Counted from the stretch's first letter, positions 11,679 through 23,040 are shown. The stretch is DNA of 64,000 bases from Toxotes chatareus (GCA_016801885.1 CM028882.1:4402001-4466000); one strand, 5' to 3'. Notes: generated by a model from the letters alone, not told the origin. Numbers and translations are program-made.

Positions 11679-12815
11679 TAGGGGTGTAAAACAATAGCCG
11701 ATTTGAATAGGAAAATTGGTTTTGATTTAAAAGATGTGAGTGCATACACAGAGCCCTGAATGGGTCTAAATGTAGGATGAACAGGGCGATGGCCCGACTG
11801 CAAAGTTATAAATCGGTTTAACGTTGTTCCTTGTCGGCGTCTCCCTCTCCGACTCTCGCGCACCTTCCCATAACACTCTCGCGAGACGTCAGATAGCGCT
11901 GTGTTTGCGAGGGAAAAATAAAAATATCCGATACCGACACAATCTACAACGCACCGTCAAGTTTAAAGTCAAAGGTCTGGAAGAAATTTGGATTTTTTGG
12001 ATTTTATATTTGGAACGGAGCACTGGATAAAACTGCTGCGATATGCAAAGAGTGTAAAACCGGTACACCGGTAGTACGACAAATCTCAACACTCCCTCGG
12101 TGAGATGACATGGGGAAACAGGCGACGAGGAGGCTAGCATAGCTAGCACAAAGACGCGACAGGACACAGGCATACAAGACTTCTTCCAGCCGAAACTCAG
12201 CCACAACTCTGCTAGACCCAAGGTAAGGTGTTAGATGTCTAACACAGAATGAGTGGCAATTAAAATGAAATGAAATTAAAATGTTATATTCTACCTCAGT
12301 AGCTTATTGTTCCTTGATCTGAGGCTAAACAGATCTCTCCAAAAGTTTTAGTTCCTTCGCCTTGTTTAGTTGTTTTTTGGCTTTAATTTGTGCCATTGAT
12401 GATTTTGAATATTGTTTGTTTTTCATTGTCAGAGGGGTTCTGTAAAGTTCTTATAGTGCAAAGTGTCACACTAATAAACATGGCATGTGTCTGAATTCAC
12501 GTCAAAAGTTACAGATATACTTGTTCTCTAGTCTTTGACAAATCTATTGGAAGGCAAGTAATGCCACATTTATAGTTCTGACTTATGTTAATTCATAATG
12601 TAAAATGTTAATTATAAATTGTACAAATTGTAAATTGTCTTCTTTAAACAAGAAACTGTCAGACTGTGACATACCACATCGAATCGAATATCGTATCATA
12701 ATGAAATCCTACCAAATCGAACTGAATCGTTCCATTTTAAAATGTATTGTTTTTGAATCGTATCATACGCCATGTATCGAGATACATATCAGATCGTATT
12801 ATATTATACAGTATG
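11679..12815 (+). mobile_element. Decayed hAT-like DNA transposon
   Basis: The left boundary begins TAGGGGTGTAAAAC, a common start for fish hAT-type elements. The right part (about 12,675-12,815) is packed with ATCGAATCGAATATCG, AATCGAACTGAATCG, TTGAATCGTATC and TGTATCGAGATAC, the TATCG subterminal repeats typical of these elements. Between them is a GC-richer exon-like block encoding part of a BED zinc finger and ending in a splice donor, then an AT-rich intron-like stretch. The catalytic dimerisation exon is missing, so the copy is internally deleted. The exact ends and the 8-bp target duplication are not resolved. Confidence 0.6.
11975..12222 (+). pseudogene. BED zinc-finger exon of a hAT transposase, frameshifted
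   Basis: Translation from 11,975 gives VWKKFGF, then DKTAAICKECK, the usual aromatic and Cys-x2-Cys half of a BED finger. After one frame change near 12,070 the sequence gives TTNL and, after a stop, HG, which is the other half (TTNLxxHLxxxHG). The block ends CCCAAG followed by GTAAGG at 12,223, a good splice donor, as expected where BED and catalytic regions lie on separate exons. The frameshift and in-frame stop make it non-functional. Confidence 0.5.
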
Positions 12816-14559
12816 TCAGTGTGTGTCTCTGTGTACATAAAGAATGTGCATGTATCCATACTGTGCTGTATGTGTGTTTATGGGCACTTGTGTGGGGACT
12901 GGCCTGTGTGTGCTCGTCTGTGTATCCATGTACCTGTTTGCGTATTAGTGCATGTGTGTGTGTCAGCAGGGTGTGATGGTCTCTGATTTATGGACTGTGT
13001 CCCTCAGTGCCAGCTCTCTGTCTGCTCTAGCATAGAGGATGAATGGACCTCTGTCAGCCCAGCCAGAACTCTCCCCCCTTCCCCTTCATCCCCCACACAC
13101 CCCCTCAACCCTCTGTCCCTCCCTGTTTCTTTCCCCCTCCCTCTCTTCTCTCTCGATACCCTTTTGCAATTAGCCGAAAACAAACTTAGACCAACTGTTT
13201 ACTTGTTACTATAAATGTTGTCTCTGACAGCTGGCAACATAACTGATATGGGTAAATAACCTCACACTAAGCAGGGGCTAAGTGATTCATGTCCATTAGA
13301 GTACAGTCTGTTGTCAGCAGCTCAGTCTGGAACGTGGACAACGGGGAAAATATTCAGCTGTGGGAAACCATCAGAACTGAGATTCAGGGTCAGAAGTTTC
13401 AATTAATTCAAGACCTTAAGAGATAAATCTGGTTTATCACAAGCAAGGTCTTATTTTAATGGGTTTTTAATCTGCCGCCTTCATGGTGAAGGATTGGTCA
13501 AGTCTAAGTGACTAAAATGATTCAGTGAAGAGAGAGAACATCACAGTTTTGGTTAAAAAAAACAAAACAAAACAATATTGACTTTCTGCAGGAGATGGGG
13601 TGTGAGCCCTAGTTTCTGGGGTTATTGTCAGTTTGCACAAACCATGAATCCTGTTGTTTTTTAAGTGAGGACATTCTTGGTATGGTCAGTGCCAAACTAT
13701 GACATATGCTACTGATGGCAGCTGATACCATTAGCTTGTTCATATCAGAATATGCGTGTGATGTGTAATGGTTTTGTCAGACCAACTTGTTTTACTTTAT
13801 GTTTGAAATTTCAGAGGAAGCAGCTCACTGACATACAGGTAGAGCTGAAGACTGATGCCTAACGTTTGTTTGCAGGAGCATGTAAACGTGTGTGTTAGTG
13901 AGAAAAACCATGTATGAAATACACTATGAGTTAGTATGCTAACACATTCTTATACAGTGTATGCATACTCCAGTGTGTTTTGCTTATGTCTGCACCTATG
14001 TTTGTATAGGATATTTGTATGAATTCATATATTATGCATGCATGTGTCTGCGTGTGTCCATATGGGGATGTGTTTGCCAGTCTGGGTCGGTATGTGTGTG
14101 TGTGTGTGCCACCACTCTCTGATGTGGCAGCCTGCTGTGTGTACTCATTTATGTGTAATGAATGCTTATGAGGGTAAACAGATGGTGTGTTAACATGGTA
14201 AAATATGATCTGCTGCCAGACAATATGGTGGCACGCTGGTGTTTACAACACACACATTACACCCTGGGACAGCAGAGCAGCTTTAGAGCAGCCTGGCTTT
14301 TCTTAACAGATCTGTGTGGAATGAAAGTGCCTTTCACGTTTTTCCATCCAACTCGTTAATTTCCTGTCACAGAGGCAACACTTTGGTGACAGTCGAATCT
14401 ATTACTCTGAAATCATGACCAAAAAATATTATGATGCATAACATGCCAAACAGAAACATATTCAAGATGGAACAAGCTACTAGCACGAATCTTGTTAAAG
14501 GAATAACTCACCACATTTAGAAATGTCTTAATTTTGGTGACACCTGCAACAACAGCCCA
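12816..14559. other. Non-coding stretch with TG-rich tract
   Basis: A loose TG-rich region (about 12,816-12,965) is followed by CT-rich sequence to 13,160 and then ordinary non-coding DNA. A short GT array lies at 14,092-14,108. No exon or transposon is recognised. Confidence 0.5.
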
Positions 14560-14750
14560 TCGTGGCTTTTTTTCAGTAAAAATAAGGGTGAACCAAAGCA
14601 GCAACAAACTGTCATCAGAAAACAGCGAGCTTAAAGACACTAAAATGCTCAGCAGGTGTGGGTTCATCTCCACGTGCGACACCTTTTCACATTACAAGTT
14701 GTCATTTGATCCACTGCTAATACAAAAGCATTGATTAGTGCAGCTTTAAG
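14560..14750 (+). repeat. Teleost interspersed repeat, AGTTCAATGTTCACTC family (3' part)
   Basis: The wording GAAAACAGCGAGCTTAAAGA, CTAAAATGCTCAGCAG, GGGTTCATCTCCACGTGCGA and GATTAGTGCAGCTTTAAG matches the 3' half of a repeat I recall from percomorph genomes. The 5' half is represented at 18,350-18,700 and 21,430-21,810 in the same orientation. Joining the pieces into one family is from recall, because the fragments overlap little with each other. An open frame of 66 codons through it is incidental. Confidence 0.5.
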
Positions 14751-16056
14751 GAGTTTTTACTCCTGTGTTGTTTTTGTTGCAGTATTGCTCCCATCAGTCA
14801 AAGAGGACACATTTTGTGGCCCTGGCTGTGAGCACTGCATTAGAAAATTGCCACTTGGATTTGATTTATGGTTTGTTCTTTATCCACTTTACTTTGTAAG
14901 TAGTCTAAATGAACACATACTAGATCAAACTCTCTGATGTCTCACAAAAGCAAGTGAGTAACTTTGACTGCTTTTTAAATGTGCTAAAATCTACTTTTTT
15001 AAAACTTCTTTTAAAGGTTCAGAAAGCCTATTTTTTCCAGTCTAATTCTTACAGTGAGTGATGGAGTCCTACACGAGCACAAAGTTTTCTGCCACAGTTA
15101 AAAGAGGTTTGGTTATTTCACAGGAAAGATTATTGTAAATGTAAATGTTTTTCTCTCAGCCTTCCTCACTGATTTGAAGTGGGCAGTGCTCGGCTGGAAA
15201 GAGGTGATCACATCCTGCACCAATCAGGATTCAGCTAAATCTGATGGCAGCTGTGGATTAATTGACTGCTGTGAATCAAATCTGATGAAAACCACACTGA
15301 TCGATTAGCTGAGTTTTTAGGTGTTAAAGTCTTGATGAATGGTAGCTAAGGAGTTTTTTCCCCCCTAATTTTAACAGTTGTTGTGTGTTACTTATTAGAT
15401 AGAGAAATACTCTTTAGACAGAGAAATACTCTAATTTTTCAGGGGCTTTAAGGTACATTTGTACAGTGTTGGTGCAGCACAGTTTACCTCAGCTTCGGCA
15501 AAGCAGCAGAAGATTTTCTATCTGTTTGTTTTAAGTATGTTGATGATGTTTCCGTGCACATGTAAATTCATCTTAACTTGGTTTACCTGTGTTTTCACAT
15601 TAATCTGCCTGTACCTGGTTTGCTCCTGTAGGTCGTAGCCGAGGGCCGGGACCAACGACCTGTATGGTCATTTAGATTGGAAGGTTCATAGTGTCACAAG
15701 TGATTACCAATTCTCACCTCGTGAGACCATTACTCTACAGCTTAATGTGTAGAGCCTATTGATAAGAGTTTACACTGTGATTCTGTGTGTCCATCAAACT
15801 AAAATGGTTTATTTGTTCTGAATATAAAGGGTAATTGTTAAATATTACTTTGGTAAAGGTTTATAAGGACAGGGAAAGATGAAGTAATGTACTCCCCCAC
15901 ACCACCACCCCACCTGACCCATGCAAACACACAGACACACACAAACACACAACACACACTCTTTCTTTGACCCCGTGGCCAAGCTGTCCATGATGAACAA
16001 TGACAGAGGTGTGAGAGAGAAGAAGCCAGGTTAGGAGGAGCCCCATCTATCAGTCT
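14751..16056. other. Non-coding stretch with a small tandem duplication and CA-rich tract
   Basis: An 18-bp unit, TAGATAGAGAAATACTCT (15,396-15,413), is repeated with one change at 15,415-15,432. A CA-rich low-complexity tract lies at 15,898-15,960. The segment 15,180-15,310 has several TGATCA and GATTA cores and could be regulatory, but the signal is weak. Confidence 0.45.
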
Positions 16057-16078
16057 CACACACACACACACACACACA
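16057..16078. repeat. CA microsatellite
   Basis: A pure CA run of about eleven units. Confidence 0.95.
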
Positions 16079-16762
16079 AACACATAGGTGGTACTGACAG
16101 ATGGTTCTGCCCACTCCTTTGCCTCCTGTGCACTCTGCTCGCCTAATAATATTCTGTTTCTAGGTGCAGCCTGTATTTAGATTTCCTACACCCCCCAATC
16201 AGTATACAACCACAACCCCAGTGCAGGTGATCCATATAAAGTACTTAGTGTTGATTCTTCCAGCACAAACCACTGCTCAGTACTCATTTTTGCCCTCTGC
16301 CATCACTGCCTGCTCCAAGTCATTTAACTCCCTCCACCTCACAAGCCTCCTCCAGTATTATCACTTAGTGTTTATGTGAATTCAGCATGGGTTTTTTCAT
16401 GAGTTTCATTTTATTGTTGTTGCTCTGACTCTGTGACAGTCTTTATTGAAGTTTTTCTCTGATAACCTTACACTGGACCTTGGATAATTTGAAGAGATAA
16501 TTCTGCTTTGGTACCAACTGTGTCTTACTTTTGTAGTTTAGGCCAATATTACAGCCAGTTATGATGACATTTTTCATTTTGGCATACCTGAGAGTTTGTT
16601 TGCAACCTGTCTGATTGTCTGACCACTCAGCTTTCTTGCCCCATCAGATTTCCCTTTAGCAATGTTGCTGTGATCCCAGATCACTGTCATTACTTTAGTT
16701 AGTGAATAATGGATTTATTAGTAGTTAAGTTGTTTTAAATCACAAATCTGCAGTTAAAAGCA

Positions 16763-16956
16763 ATTGCTTTCATACCATGTCAGAGTCTGCTCGGAAGTGG
16801 ACTGAGACCCTCCTCTTCAAGAGTTGTTCCGGTTGCTTGGTCAGCACCAGGATTTGTTTGACAGCTTTCACACCAGACCAAACAAATTGTACTAACCAGG
16901 TAAATGGCCCAAAGTTTATTTCACCAAACCAAACAGGTTAGATATGCAAGCACCTT
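16763..16956. mobile_element. MITE-like element with TTGCTTTCATACC ends
   Basis: The left end reads TTGCTTTCATACCATG and the right end GATATGCAAGCACC; their complements are loosely alike. The interior phrases GGACTGAGACCCTCCTC and TTGACAGCTTTCACACC match a short fish repeat I recall, in which an AGACCTCCTCAAGAGG block and a GACAGCTTTCACA block recur. It has no open frame. The reading is a non-autonomous DNA transposon, class not assigned. Confidence 0.5.
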
Positions 16957-17531
16957 AATTTACTGCTCTTAGCAGCAGGACTGGATCATGTTAACAAAGC
17001 AATCTTGTGATGATATAGATACATTTGTTGCCTGCAACCAGTCGAAAATTTTGGACCACTATGGACCATTACCTTTCCCAGTCACTCTCTCAAAGACCTA
17101 AATCCTTTTGGATAAAGTAAAATTTAGTCATACCCTGCAGACGTAAAATCTAAGTAAACACAACTGACACAAAAGCATCTGAAACCTACTAGTTGCCATA
17201 CTTTCTGATTGGCTGGGAAATGTAATGCACTCTCACCTTATGTAACCCCACTTTAGCAACATATAACCCATGAGAGGCCAGAGGGGCCAGAGACAAGCCT
17301 GTCAGATGATGATTGGGTATAAAATTGTTTGTCTTTGAGAGTAAAGATTCCTTTATGTTACTTTGGTGCCAAAAAGGCAACGGGGGACTGGTGTTTACAG
17401 TGATTTAAAACAGAAAGACAGCACAGCTACACAGGCTTGGCTGGTCTGCACAGGCCTCTATTGACGGATGCCAACCCAAAACTAGCAAGGCCTGGATTCT
17501 GTCAGGAAACACACAGACAGAGAGAGCTGAT

Positions 17532-17533
<2 letters not shown>
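16957..17533. other. Non-coding stretch
   Basis: No recognisable exon, repeat family or motif cluster. The 63-codon minus-strand frame near 17,189-17,380 has no known domain. Confidence 0.5.

Positions 17534-17568
<35 letters not shown>
17534..17568. repeat. CA microsatellite
   Basis: A pure CA run of about seventeen units. Confidence 0.95.
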
Positions 17569-17570
<2 letters not shown>

Positions 17571-17589
17571 GCCACCACGCAATCTGGAC

Positions 17590-17835
17590 CGATCTCACCC
17601 CATGTAGCATTTTACTGTGCAATCATCAAAGCACCATTAAATCAGAAGTGACTGCCAATAAAGGGAGGAAATTGCGGGCAGGGATTACGATGTTTGCATG
17701 ATAAGGGGTGGGTGGGTGTGTGTGTGGGGGAGGACGGGGGGATGTAATCGGGGGGCGTCACAAGATTTATGTAGAATTTACTGTGGAGCAAGTCGTAAAG
17801 TGTAATTATAGGGGGGGTCGACACACCGCAGAGCC
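17590..17835. promoter_or_regulatory. Possible conserved non-coding island with G-rich core
   Basis: The segment contains CCAATAAA (17,655-17,662), GGATTA (17,682-17,687) and TTTGCATGAT near 17,692, and is interrupted by a G-rich run at about 17,704-17,758. The flank ATTTATGTAGAATTTACTG is balanced and repeat-free. It has no open frame. The regulatory reading is tentative. Confidence 0.35.
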
Positions 17836-18349
17836 ACAGCCCAGCGGGCAGACTGGCAGGAAGGCAAGGAGACAAGTGATCAAGGTCTATTCATCCACAC
17901 TGTCTCTCTGTTTGTCTCTTCTTCTTTTCTTCCTCTCGCTCTCTGTCCGCCTCTCAGCAGCTCCAGACTCATAAATCAGAGGCAACAAGTCCAAGCTTCA
18001 GTGTCAAAACAGCTGAGCCCTCTGACATGAAGTGCTTCATGGGAACAATTTGGTGTGGGCGGAGACTGACCGACCAGCGTCTCCACAAAAAGACGCAGAC
18101 AGAAAGAGCAGCCCAGTGACAGAGAGTAACTTTTTTTCTTCACCAGATGCTTGTCAGTGCTGGAAAAAAGTTCTTGCATTTGTCGGCGGGCTCCTTTGTT
18201 TAGATGTTACTGCTTGTGAATCATTCTTCTTCTGACACACATTATAAAAGTTGTCTCTTCTACTTAGTCCGTTACTCTGAGCACAGTCTAGTTTTTTTGT
18301 GTAGAGTCATGATTTTGAACCATATGGAGAACTTGCTAAACAAGGAGCT

Positions 18350-18700
18350 TTATTGAAACCAGTATTTCTGGCCACTCGGGTGCAGCAAAAACAAGTTGTA
18401 AACAAAACCCTGATGTATTATTATTTTGAAAAGCTAATATGGCAAACTTGTCAGCAAATATTTGTTAATTTACTCGTTCAGCAGATATGGAGCAAAATTA
18501 GCGTTTCTTTGCTGTTGTGTTTCTGGCTATCTGGTGTGTAAGTTCAGTATTCACTCTCTATTTAGCAACCACCTCCTGAGGGAAATATCTGCCTCTTAGC
18601 TTTGTTATGTTCAGCTGCTAGCTTTGTCTTTCTTCCGTTTGTGCTGGGCAGGAAGCATGCAGTTGGTTTTTAGAGTGTTTTTGTTAAAAAGCAAAGCTGC
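18350..18700 (+). repeat. Teleost interspersed repeat, AGTTCAATGTTCACTC family (5' part, copy A)
   Basis: The diagnostic phrase GTAAGTTCAGTATTCACTCT begins at 18,538 and is followed by CACCTCCTGAGGGAAATATC, GCTAGCTTTGTC and GTGCTGGGCAGGAAGCATGC. The copy at 21,430-21,810 shows the same order, with GTAAGTTCAATGTTCACTCT, so the two can be aligned within this window. Open frames through it are incidental. Confidence 0.55.
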
Positions 18701-18959
18701 TAAAGCTGAATCTTCATATGCAGTCACTTCAGAATTTGTGTTGCATTCAGTTTGGACACATGTTTATAACGTACTTAGCATTTCACTGTGAAACCAAAAG
18801 ACACTGCTGTCCAACTGCAACCAAGGAATAAGTCAGGCAGTAATCTGGACAGTCCATTTTAGGAACAGCGAAGGAAACTCCATCATTACCACAGTGACAA
18901 GTGACTGTTACAGAAAACTGTCATCTCAAATGTTATCATGTCCCTTTTAAGTCCCAGAG

Positions 18960-19290
18960 TGGGAGCGGAGAGTTTGGGAGTTTGCCTCTTGGGATGTGTG
19001 CCTCTGTACGGGACACGTGGGTTTGTTTACGAGACATTTTGTGTTGATTCTCAGGGGAGTGAAGGAGGAGAGACTGTATGAGAGAGAGCTGCAATTTGCA
19101 ATCGTGAAGATCCCTTGAGATTTATGTCAATGTTTACCATTCCTCCTCCAGCCCTCTGCTTAAAGAGGGAGCACTTGGACAATAAATCATCCCTTTATAA
19201 ATGGATGGGACGCTGAGAACCTTTTGAACTGGGCCTAATTTGCCTGGTAGCTTTCAAAAGGAGAGACCCCCCTCAGTTAGTATATGTCAG
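18960..19290. promoter_or_regulatory. Candidate conserved non-coding island
   Basis: A repeat-free segment of balanced composition with CAATTTGCAATCG near 19,091, TTTATGTCAATGTTTACC near 19,121 (forkhead-like GTTTAC), GACAATAAATCAT near 19,178, and CTTTATAAATGG near 19,193, which is MEF2- or SRF-like. It has no open frame. The texture resembles ultraconserved fish enhancers, but no alignment is available. Confidence 0.4.
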
Positions 19291-19895
19291 GGGCCTCAGT
19301 GAAGTGCATTGGCATAGCACCAGATGTTAAACAGGGTGACAGTGTGTGTGTGTGTGTTACTTTGTCTCTTATCCTGTGCCTCCTTACTGAAAGAAGATGT
19401 GCATAAGGCTGATCAAAGCTGCCTGGTATGGACGTCCAGAGCTGCTGAAAGCAAGACTAGATTTTCATTTAAAATTTCCATTTGTTTGCGCATAATGTTG
19501 GATAATGTTATTTTTATCTGTCTGGGATTCCCCCAGGAAACTGGTCAGAATCAGAATCAGCTGGAGTGGTCTGCACTGGCATTTCATTTTTTATATAATT
19601 TCAACCAATGAAATGTTACACAGTGTACATATGGATCCCACCAAGTGCTTTTGAGGACAGAGTCTTTACTGTTATGAAAATTGCCCTGAAGAAGTGCCTG
19701 AAGTTCCATTTGGCCATTTGTAATTGGCTATCAACCAAAATCAGCACCTAAAGTTTACTTTGCCTGTTTCGAAGCGACTCGCCGATTTTATATGTAATTT
19801 CATCATCATTAAAGCAGTGATATGCTTACATTTACAGTTTTCATTTGAATTTTTGTCAGCGATAATGCATCAAACATGAAAATGAAAACATCAAA
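19291..19895. other. Non-coding stretch with short GT array
   Basis: A GT run of about eight units lies at 19,342-19,357. No gene is recognised. The 95-codon frame from 19,324 has a hydrophobic start but no known domain and crosses the GT array. Confidence 0.5.
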
Positions 19896-19955
19896 CATGA
19901 TGTATGATGCAAACATCATGTATGTGTTTGCATGATGTTTGCATCATACATCATG
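19868..19955. repeat. Perfect 25-bp inverted repeat with flanking direct repeats
   Basis: The arm at 19,896-19,920 is the exact reverse complement of 19,931-19,955, separated by the 10-base loop TATGTGTTTG. Just upstream, CATCAAACATGA occurs twice (19,868-19,879 and 19,889-19,900), the second overlapping the arm. The structure would form a long hairpin as DNA or RNA. It is not part of any family I recognise; a template-switch origin is the simplest explanation. Confidence 0.9.
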
Positions 19956-20104
19956 CAAACACAAATGGAAATTAAATATCAAATGAATTATTTCATTCAA
20001 TCCAGCTGTCGTGTTAAGGGGGGGTTTCTTGAAATGATGTAGTGATTTTATTCAAACATACATGCACACTGACAGGTGGGCAAACTGCCAGTTTTTGTCT
20101 TTAA

Positions 20105-20255
20105 ATACACTGTTGCCCATAAAGTTGGAATAAAATATATTTTACCTCTTCTCATGAAATGATTGTGACAATGTGATTTATTCTTGATGGTAGTGTATAT
20201 CTTCTCAAAACTTTATTGATCAGTCTCTTCCAATGTGATTGCTGATGTGTATAAA
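20105..20255. mobile_element. Candidate Tc1/mariner-type MITE
   Basis: The left part reads CACTGTTGCCCATAAAGTTG after a TA, wording I associate with a fish Tc1-like terminal repeat. The right part, TCTCTTCCAATGTGATTGCT, is a possible but poor complement before another TA. The unit is about 150 bp without coding sequence. The end match is too imperfect to be sure. Confidence 0.35.
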
Positions 20256-20694
20256 TAGGAATAAAAAGAGGAATGTGTCTGAAAACAAAATTAATCCAAC
20301 TTCAACAGTGTACACATGGATAAGTACCAAGCCACCAAGCATTAAAAGCTTCTTGTATTTGCTGCTTGTATTTAAAGACAAGCAGGGAAAAGTTTTCTCC
20401 TCAGCTGACGAGTGTAACACTGAAGAAAAAGAACCAAATATGTGAACAACATGTGAAATGTCTGCATAAACACTTTTTGTCCTTTTGTAAGTCCCTGTAG
20501 TCCACTCTTCAACCTGCCCATTGCAGGGTCAGAGAGAGATCAGAGGGTTATTTTAAGGTCAGCTTCAGTTCAAGAAGCCATTGAGTCCACCCTTCTTCCT
20601 CCTCCTCCTCCTGACACATGAATCATTTCTCTCCTCCCCCCTGTCCTCCTCGTCCCAGGCTGCACATGCTGTTTTTCTCTGTTTGCTGTCATCA
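20256..20694. other. Non-coding stretch
   Basis: AT-rich sequence grading into CT-rich sequence before the microsatellite cluster. Opposed open frames of 66-68 codons at 20,220-20,445 have no recognisable domain. Confidence 0.5.
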
Positions 20695-20695
20695 G

Positions 20696-20780
<85 letters not shown>
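20695..20780. repeat. Compound (TC)n(AC)n(CT)n microsatellite
   Basis: A TC run (20,695-20,709), an AC run (to about 20,733) and a long CT run (to 20,780) are joined without spacers. The CT part is a perfect polypyrimidine mirror sequence capable of triplex formation. Confidence 0.95.
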
Positions 20781-20781
<1 letters not shown>

Positions 20782-20940
20782 AAGGACTGTTGGCCCTGCT
20801 GTTCAGTAATGTCACAACTGTCAGGGAGCTCAGAGAGGGAGAGAGCTTTCAACACATAAACATACAGGTAGTGAGAGAGACAGAATTAACCTGCTGTTTG
20901 TCTTGTCTTTAGTCTACTGGGTGGCAGCTCAGGACTGATA

Positions 20941-20941
<1 letters not shown>

Positions 20942-21017
<76 letters not shown>
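20942..21017. repeat. Long pure CA microsatellite
   Basis: About 38 uninterrupted CA units, the longest pure dinucleotide array in the window. Such purity and length suggest high mutability and possible length error in assembly. Confidence 0.97.
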
Positions 21018-21020
<3 letters not shown>

Positions 21021-21142
21021 CTGGCATGTAGACAAAACAGCTAAGGCCAAAGCTCTTTCCAAACACAGCACTCATCTGCTGTCATCACCCCTATTCTCAC
21101 ACCTCCGCTCTCTCAACACACACACACATGCAAACATACTCT

Positions 21143-21148
<6 letters not shown>

Positions 21149-21231
<83 letters not shown>
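21149..21231. repeat. Compound (TC)n(AC)n microsatellite
   Basis: A TC run (21,149-21,177) passes directly into a CA run ending at 21,231. A short CA tract precedes it at 21,116-21,128. Confidence 0.96.
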
Positions 21232-21232
<1 letters not shown>

Positions 21233-21429
21233 AATATAAAGATACAGCATCCCAGTAACAACAGGCTTGAGGAAGCAGCCATATTTGGGCGAAAGAGCTC
21301 CAATGGGCTGAGAGTCAAACAACAACACAAATCAGCACTTTCCTAATGTTGTATTGCACAATCCATGTTACACTCAGCTCAAAGCGTCAGTACTCTTCAT
21401 TTACCAAATACTCAAATCCTGGAGTATGG

Positions 21430-21810
21430 GATAGGTACATAGCTAAAGTTTGCTGAGAGAAGGAAAAAAAACTGCAAAGCAAAATTGCATCAATAGATAC
21501 AGAGTAACATAAGTGTTTATTTGGAGTGATATCTATGAATGTAAGTTCAATGTTCACTCTTCTTTTAGCTCTGTTTTTGGTCTCCACCAACTCCTGATCG
21601 ACGTATCTGGCTCTTTATCTGCTTTAGGCTTTTTAGCTTGTTGCTAACTTGGTCTGTCAGTCTTTGGTGCTGAGCTCTTTCACAAACAGTCGCCTGCTGC
21701 AGCTAAAAATGATGCTACCTGTGGGGTTGGGTGATAATTCCTTAAACCTTTCTCACGCAAGTAGTCATCTATTGTAGATATAAAAATATTGATTATAGAC
21801 ACTTTTATGT
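21430..21810 (+). repeat. Teleost interspersed repeat, AGTTCAATGTTCACTC family (copy B)
   Basis: The core GTAAGTTCAATGTTCACTCT starts at 21,540 and is followed by TTTAGCTCTGTTTTTGGTC, CACCAACTCCTGATCG, GTTGCTAACTTGGTCTGTC and GCTGCAGCTAAAAATGATGC. Order and orientation match the copy at 18,350-18,700. The tail AAAATATTGATTATAG near 21,785 may be the family's 3' end. Confidence 0.55.
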
Positions 21811-23040
21811 CGACTCTCTATTCTGTTTCAGTGTAAAACATGTTTTACTTTCTTTGGTTTAGGAACCACATACAGAATGTGGTTTGCAGCAGTGATTTAT
21901 TTCTCTTTGGAGCTTGAATGTCAGCTGCCTGAAGTCTTTATTTATATGTGCTGTCATTGTGTGTCATCTAATCCCAATGTGGGATGGACCATTCCAGTGG
22001 TATAACCCGAAAAATCATTAAAGTTTTAATAAAACAATAAATCACTGGATTTCATGGGATGCACGTGTTTGACATTTTACCATGTGATTTGTAACACTTG
22101 GCCTCCAGGTGGACAGAGTTAGAGTTTTCACCTGACTCATCTGGTTGTCTTGCTGTAGTGAGCGTCAATCCTCCAGGAACCTGTCAGTAAGTTTGCTCAG
22201 TTTCTACAAGCTGGCAAAGATCAGCAGATTCTGACTTAGTTTCCTTGTTTGCTGGTGCAGACATGCTGGCTCCGGCTGGCTCCAAAACAGAGAACAAAAT
22301 GAGTCAAATATCTGCTTTAATGTTTCATTGCAACAAGATTCTTTGTTTTCAGCGCTACAGTGCTCAGCAACATTTCCCACTACTGCCCAAAACATTATCC
22401 CATGAAGCAGAGCCTCATTATTCCCAGAGATACTGTGTAAATTTTGGTTCAGTGTCGCGCTCAAGGACACTTCAGCAGGACAGATCTCTCCCTTCTCTTA
22501 GTGCCAGTCTGCTGTTGAACACCCAGTAAGAACAGGAACCAGTAAGGTGTAACACACAATGATGAGACAATAAATGTAACAAATATTCTTGTGTTCCTAT
22601 AATGTTCCTGTTTAATGAAGAAGTAGCTGTTTTACTGTGTGACTGGCTCTGATTGATTGTCTGTCAGGGAAGGTATTCTGTGTCTGAGAGCGATGCCAGG
22701 AGACAAGGCTGCGACATGAACATGATGAATCCCACACTCATTTAATTGCTGTTTTACAGTTCAGTGACAGACATCAGCTAAATAAGCTGTCACACACACA
22801 ATGTAACAACTGACTTGCAATTATTTTACTCAGACAAAGAACAGCCTTTTTTTTCCCCCACATTCCTGGTTTTCAGAAAAGTTTAGGGATTGTTATGACT
22901 ATTATGTTCATAGACGGAGCTACTATACTACAGCTGCAGCTAAACAGAGGACATATTGTCACAATGCACTCTGACAACCAAATGTTTTGCTCACATATTT
23001 TCAGAGTTCCTATCCATATTTTTTTTATTTTTATATACAT
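21811..23040. other. Non-coding stretch
   Basis: No exon or clear regulatory island. The segment 22,270-22,520 has an open frame of 94 codons with no domain. Nothing else is recognised. Confidence 0.5.

Noticed and set aside
19896..19955. Hairpin considered as a microRNA precursor
   Set aside because: Perfect pairing with a 10-base loop and a 25-bp stem is shorter than a normal animal precursor stem, and no flanking stem extension exists.
20565..21346. Several frames encoding Thr-His, Ser-Leu, Cys-Val or Arg-Glu repeats
   Set aside because: All are translations of dinucleotide microsatellites.
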